Source: Lutjanus erythropterus | Taxonomy: Eukaryota > Chordata > Actinopteri > Lutjaniformes > Lutjanidae | Length of the DNA stretch: 64,000 nt | Assembly: GCA_020091685.1 (NCBI GenBank) | Contig: CM034600.1 | Coordinates: 5,965,837 to 6,029,836, forward strand | Direction: 5' to 3' | In this document: piece by piece, positions 60,299-64,000 of the stretch | How positions within the stretch are numbered: position 1 is the stretch's first letter | Layout: every line of letters begins with the position of its first letter | Notes under the pieces: model-generated | Seen by the model: only the letters and a program-made list of their open reading frames with translations | Told to the model about the DNA's origin: nothing | Database searches by the model: none | Position numbers and translations under genes: made by a program

Positions 60299-60635
60299 TC
60301 ATAGATAGATAGCAGTGGCCAGTAATCTAAAAAAAAAATCTTACATTTTACAAAAATGAATGTTTGTTTTCAGAGGTAGTGGATGTGGAGGCACATCAGG
60401 GAAATAACCTCAGCAGAAGGTATCAGTGTTGCATCAGAAGAAAACAAATAACTCTCTACACAACATCCACATTCACCACACACATCTAATTAACTTCTAT
60501 CACTTTGATGCTGCTTGCTTATCAATCTGAATTTCATATCAGACTGGAGCAGGTGACATTACAGACTTCTGATCCGTCTTTCATCTTGATTAGATCTACT
60601 GTAAATGTATCTGAATGAGAGTTATATGACCTTAC

Positions 60636-60715
60636 CGGCACGACACGGTAACTTCTATTTTAGTTGCAGGGACTCTGGTGTTGAGAGGGTCGAATTCCCC
60701 TATTGATGCCATCAT
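60636..60715 (-). CDS. cpne5/cpne8-like: copine exon 1: start codon and N-terminus
   Basis: The exon encodes residues 1-26 plus two bases of codon 27 (CG|G, Arg). It runs from the methionine pair MMASIGEFDPLN into the first strand of C2A, VPATKIEVTVSC, which matches the copine pattern IPATKVEI-VSC. The start is supported by an in-frame TGA nine bases upstream (minus-strand context TGA GCC GAG ATG ATG G). Two ATGs are in tandem; the second has A at -3 and G at +4, so it may be the one used. The donor is GTAAGG just after position 60636. Exon 2 supplies the missing G and continues SLLDVDTF in frame. Confidence 0.93.
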
Positions 60716-60762
60716 CTCGGCTCACGACGCTTAATGAGCATCCGCAAAGAAACGAGATCTGA

Positions 60763-60798
60763 TCATTCACAACAGGATCGTGATCGCAGTAAATCCAT
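60763..60798 (-). promoter_or_regulatory. possible upstream ORF in the copine 5' leader
   Basis: An ATG 81 bases upstream of the first copine ATG opens an 11-codon frame (MDLLRSRSCCE, then TGA) that ends before the real start. If the transcript begins upstream of 60798, this short ORF could lower initiation at the copine start. Whether it is transcribed is unknown, and it has no recognisable product. Confidence 0.35.
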
Positions 60799-61060
60799 TG
60801 TCGAGATTCTTCTTCTGGTACATATGTATTTATATATAATTTTTTTTTTTTTTGAGCAGAGAGTAGCGGAGGAAGGAAAGAGAGGAAAGGGGACTGACAG
60901 AGAAAGAGAGGAGAGAGGCAGTGAAAGTTGTGAGGCAGATTTAAAGTTCATTCATCCTTCATGCGTTCACGGTGCGCTCCATGTGTCTGTCCGGAGCTGA
61001 GGAGGAGGAGGAGGAGGAGGAGGAGGAGGAGGAGGAGGAGAGCGCAGCCAACCGGAGGCA
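60790..61060 (-). promoter_or_regulatory. cpne5/cpne8-like: probable copine core promoter and 5' leader
   Basis: The block just upstream of exon 1 is richer in CpG than the flanking DNA. On the minus strand it has a long CT-rich stretch (about 60858-60930), the CTC/GAG trinucleotide tract, and a TATA-like run TATATATAAATA near 60826-60839. If that run is a TATA box, transcription would start around 60800-60810 and the leader would be about 90-100 bases. A start nearer the GAG tract is equally possible. The position follows from exon 1; the exact start is inference. Confidence 0.5.
60999..61041 (+). repeat. (GAG)14 trinucleotide repeat in the promoter region
   Basis: There are 43 bases of uninterrupted GAG (CTC on the gene strand), about 280 bases upstream of the start codon. 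It may lie in the leader or the proximal promoter and is likely length-polymorphic. Confidence 0.95.
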
Positions 61061-61289
61061 CCGGCAACAACACGGTGTTTTCCTCTCCTCCCTCCCTCCC
61101 TGTGTATGTGTGTCATTTATTCACATACATTAGTCACCTGTTACTGGCTACTAACGCTGGTGTTCATCGAATAAGATATTTTTCGAGGCTTAGACTAGGT
61201 GGACAAAATTAGCAACCCAGAAAAAACCCATTAACATTTTTCAGACATGTCCACCTTCTCTGACTATTGTGTCCCATAATTCTGTTTAT

Positions 61290-61680
61290 TATAATTATTA
61301 TTTTATCTTATTGTCAGGTATTTTTAATCTCATGATTTGATTTTTCTCTTATCTCTAGTTATGATCTTTTATTTTATTATTTTAACAATTTATTTCATAA
61401 TTATGACTTTTTCCACTCAGCTGTGACTCTTTTTTTCTCATTATTCTGACTTTTTATCCTGTGATTTTTTTTTATTATTATTTTGACTTTTTATCTCATG
61501 GAATTTTTTTTTCACAATTTTGACATTTTATGTCAAAAATGTGATTTTCTTATGTCATTTTTTTATTTTCTAAATTTATATCTCATAATTTTGACATCTT
61601 ATCTTATAATTTTGATTTTCTTATCTCATAATTGTGACTTTTTATCACAATTATAATTTAACTTTTTTTTCTCTCTCTTT
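61290..61680 (+). repeat. degenerate tandem array (TTATCTCATAATTTTGACTT-like)
   Basis: It has repeating units of roughly 20-30 bases around TTTTATCTCATAATT-TGAC, with variable T-runs, upstream of the copine promoter. Units are too diverged to count reliably. Confidence 0.8.
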
Positions 61681-62370
61681 TATTTGCAGAAATTGGCATT
61701 CATAGCCTGTGTTTCTGCTACTGATAGATTCAGATTGTTATTCTGACAACATTATGCAATGGATCCCTACAGATTTTTGTTAAAGATTAAGATTTTTTTT
61801 TAGCCAGAAACAGCTGTTATATCACTCTCCTCAAAGCCACCAAACTCCATTAAAAAAATTATCATTTTACCTCGCAGACCATCAAAAACAAACTTAATTC
61901 AAACTCGTCAGAAACCAAATAAAAGTCTCTCTATTGTTAATTCTTCCACTGTAAATAGTAGTTTGCTATTACAGAAATGTGTATAATCTCCATATCACCT
62001 TTATTTAAGTTGTCAGATAAACATTAAATATTGTGCACCATGTTGTGTTAATGTGTCGCTGTTCATTTGAGTTGACTGTACTGTGTCTCCAAAGTTAATG
62101 AAATTTAAATGTATAAGCAGATGCAATAACACAAAACATATGGCTTACTTGAATAATGCATGATTCATTGATTTAATGCATAAATTAATGATGAATATAT
62201 CACAGATTTCCTCAACATTAACACATGATCAAGGTACTATGACTCATTTGTTAACACATCAATGTTAATTCACACTTACTTACATTAATTGATATGCCAT
62301 CAGATAAGCTGGGAAAAAGAGAACATCAGACACATGCATTTGAGCAGTCTGTGAAAACAGAGCAGGACTG

Positions 62371-62429
62371 GTTTCCTTCCTTCTTTCTGTGTTTCTTTGT
62401 GTCTTTCTTTCTTCCTTTCTTTCTTTTTA
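62371..62429 (+). repeat. TTTC / TTCC-rich tract
   Basis: About 59 bases of irregular TTTCTTTCTTCC-type sequence inside the foldback. Confidence 0.85.
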
Positions 62430-62464
62430 AAAACTTTTTTGTGGAAGATGAACCCAAAACATGT

Positions 62465-63195
62465 AGCAGGCTCATCCATTATCTATACCCACTTGTTGTT
62501 TGGAGGGTCACGGGGATCCCAGCTGACATTAATTGAGAGGCAGGTTACACCCTGGGCACATCAGCACTTATCACAGGGTAGAGACCAGTGACGGTAAATA
62601 AAAATGGACATGTCTCCACTTCCTCCAACTGTAGAAAACGTAAGCTAAAACATCCCAGATGTGGGCACTGTCACCTTCGGCTGGTTGGTCATCTTGAGAG
62701 GCTGCGCAGTAGTGATCAGTGTTGGAACTGTCCTGTTGAGTTCCCTCCCTCACATCCCATTAAAACTAATTAAAACTGATCAGAAAAATGAACACTTGAA
62801 CAAACATCATTGTGATAAGAACTACCCTAAATGACAGGACACATCTTTGGGGAAAATTTTTTTTTGACATGTACTTTGATGTTATAGGAGGCAGGATTTA
62901 TGACTTGTACTGCAACCTGCCACCAGGGGGCGATTAAGATGCTTTGGCTTCATTCTTGGGGAGCTGTGATCCTGTCCATTTCTATTACATGTTGTTGGTA
63001 GAGATAAACAACCAGTGACAGTCACAGATGAACCTAACCTGCATGACCGTTTGAGGAGGACAGAACGAACAAGGAAACCCCACACAGATACAAGGAGAAC
63101 ATGCAAACTCCACACAGAAAGGCTGTAGTGATCCAGCAGGTTCGAATCCAGAAACCGTCTTGCTGTGATGCAAACCGCTGCACAACCGTACCGCA
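62465..63195 (-). mobile_element. tRNA-derived SINE, split by a nested insertion
   Basis: On the minus strand the head has an A-box-like region near 63,170-63,185 and the B-box-like GGTTCGAATCC-type sequence at 63,137-63,150. It continues through TTTCTGTGTGGAGTTTGCAT, CATGTTCTCCTTG and TGCAGGTTAGGTTCATCTG. Then it is broken and resumes with CCTGTGATAAGTG-like, CCCAGGGTGTAACCTGCC and CAATTAATGTCAGCTGGGAT. The interruption at about 62,597-62,998 contains GCCACCAGGGGGCGATTAAG and GGACATGTCTCCACTTCCTC, a different interspersed repeat. GGTAGAGA and CCAGTGAC occur on both sides of the break. Confidence 0.75.
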
Positions 63196-64000
63196 CATAC
63201 AGGGTGGGAATGGATGGAGATGACTAAGTTTAACTGGTACCCAAACTGAGTATGAAAAAGACCCATGGAGTTTTCATCTTTACTTAATCACTACTTCACA
63301 CATGAGATAACTAGATCAATAAGAATTAAATCAAGAAATTTGCCACCCAGCAATGTGACAGGACGATGACTGGGTGATGTAGATTTTCACACATGACCAC
63401 CAGTTTAATTTAAAAAAAATGCTTGACATTTCCTCTGAGAACAGGTCCTGTTCTGTTCTCGGAGAGATTGATCAAATGCACGGGTCTGACATGCCCCTTT
63501 TCTCCTGCTAATTTGATGGCATATCAATTAATGTATGAAGAAGCAGTGAATTAACATTAATGTGTTAACTGATGAAAAAGTCATAGTGGCTTGATCATTT
63601 GTTCATGGTGAGCAACAAGAATTCATGAGACATCCTGTAATTTAATTCATGCATTAAATCATCATGAGTCATGTATTAGTAAAGCATTACTGAAGTGTAT
63701 GTTTTGCACCATTTTTATAATGTGTTACCACAGATGCATTGCAATGTAAGCCAGTGAACAAATGTACTGTATTATACATTCTATCATATGTAAATCTCTT
63801 ATTTTTTCAGTCTTTTATTTTGGGCCTAGTTAAGACTTTCACAGGAAGATAGATAATAAGAAACAGAAAAGAGAAAAAGTAATTAAATTGACCGCAAAGA
63901 TATAGGACAAAGCTTTAGCTTATTATACCAACCTTTTTTTTACATAACATGTTATAATAAGCAACACTTTCACTGCTGGGTTTAAGCTTCACACACAAAA

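Larger units (their letters stand above)
57842..60635 (-). other. copine intron 1, unassigned parts
   Basis: Apart from the two MITEs and simple repeats, 57,842-58,389, 58,713-59,237, 59,661-59,922 and 60,299-60,635 show no exon or recognisable repeat. Confidence 0.85.
1..60715 (-). other. cpne5/cpne8-like: copine gene, 5' half (start codon to beyond exon 6)
   Basis: Six exons on the minus strand join into one open frame of 129 codons plus a split codon. The product reads as the N-terminus and first C2 domain of a copine, a soluble protein that binds membrane phospholipids when calcium rises. Five donors read GTAAGT and exon 1 has GTAAGG. All acceptors end in AG after a pyrimidine tract. Junction phases agree at every intron. 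Copines have two C2 domains and a C-terminal vWA-like domain in about 530-600 residues, so roughly a quarter of the protein is here. The subgroup is CPNE5/CPNE8 rather than CPNE1/3 or CPNE4/6/7/9, judged from remembered family sequences ([23 protein letters not shown]). DTFSKSDP and YNVDS lean towards CPNE8, while the MAS-x-x-EFD start is more like CPNE5, so the paralogue is open. Exon 7 was searched for on the minus strand down to position 1 and not found. Confidence 0.93.
62115..63735. repeat. 1.6 kb foldback with about 180-200 bp inverted arms
   Basis: The left arm, about 62,125-62,312 (TGATTTAATGCATAAATTAA, CACATGATCAAGGTACTATG, GTTAACACATCAATGTTAAT, AATTGATATGCCATCAGA), is inverted at about 63,505-63,690 (TTGATGGCATATCAATTAAT, AATTAACATTAATGTGTTAA, AGTGGCTTGATCATTTGTT, TTCATGCATTAAATCATCA). 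Weaker pairing continues outward to AAAACATA on both sides. The interior holds a pyrimidine tract and a nested SINE but no transposase. Confidence 0.85.
61042..64000. other. upstream DNA, unassigned parts
   Basis: 61,042-61,289, 61,681-62,114 and 63,736-64,000 show no gene or repeat I recognise. No neighbouring gene begins before the window edge. Confidence 0.75.

Noticed and set aside
63135-63152. tRNA-like B box GGTTCGAATCC
   Set aside because: It belongs to the head of the SINE on the minus strand; no cloverleaf tRNA gene can be folded here.
1-64000. CRISPR arrays, operons, rRNA genes, prophage or viral gene cassettes
   Set aside because: No regularly spaced repeats, no compact gene runs and no such genes were seen. 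The composition and repeats are those of a fish chromosome.

Overview
The window looks like teleost fish nuclear DNA. It is AT-rich and almost entirely non-coding, with long (TG)n, (TC)n and GATA microsatellites, Tc1-type transposase relics, hAT-type non-autonomous elements, a tRNA-derived SINE and many short interspersed repeats of kinds common in fish. No bacterial, organellar or viral gene is visible. Repeat-family names rest on memory of typical fish sequences, on copies compared inside the window, or on terminal repeats and target duplications. No database was searched.

The one gene I can support is a copine of the CPNE5/CPNE8 subgroup on the minus strand. Six short exons, each with canonical splice sites and with phases that join exactly, encode about the first 129 residues: the N-terminus and nearly all of the first C2 domain. 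Exon 1 (start codon at 60713-60715) is at 60636-60715, exon 2 at 57801-57841, exon 3 at 34757-34803, exon 4 at 29222-29325, exon 5 at 26545-26584 and exon 6 at 23555-23631. Introns 1 to 5 are about 2.8, 23.0, 5.4, 2.6 and 2.9 kb. Intron 6 fills the rest of the window (over 23.5 kb). The second C2 domain and the copine (vWA-like) domain must lie beyond position 1.

Region by region: 61.0-64.0 kb is upstream DNA with a (GAG)14 tract, a degenerate AT-rich array and a 1.6 kb foldback that contains an interrupted SINE. 60.7-61.0 kb is the likely promoter and 5' leader, with a possible short upstream ORF. Intron 1 carries two inverted copies of one AT-rich MITE. Intron 2 holds a Tc1 relic, a 553 bp hAT-type element with a perfect 8 bp target duplication, several other MITEs and most of a group of near-perfect hairpins. 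Intron 3 has a GC-rich non-repetitive block near exon 4. Intron 6 holds a broken L2/Rex1-like LINE, two foldback elements, a second Tc1-superfamily relic and several repeat pairs.

I found no new multi-gene system. The most useful results are the reconstructed copine 5' half, the hAT insertion, the foldbacks and the hairpin group, which may record template-switch mutations.
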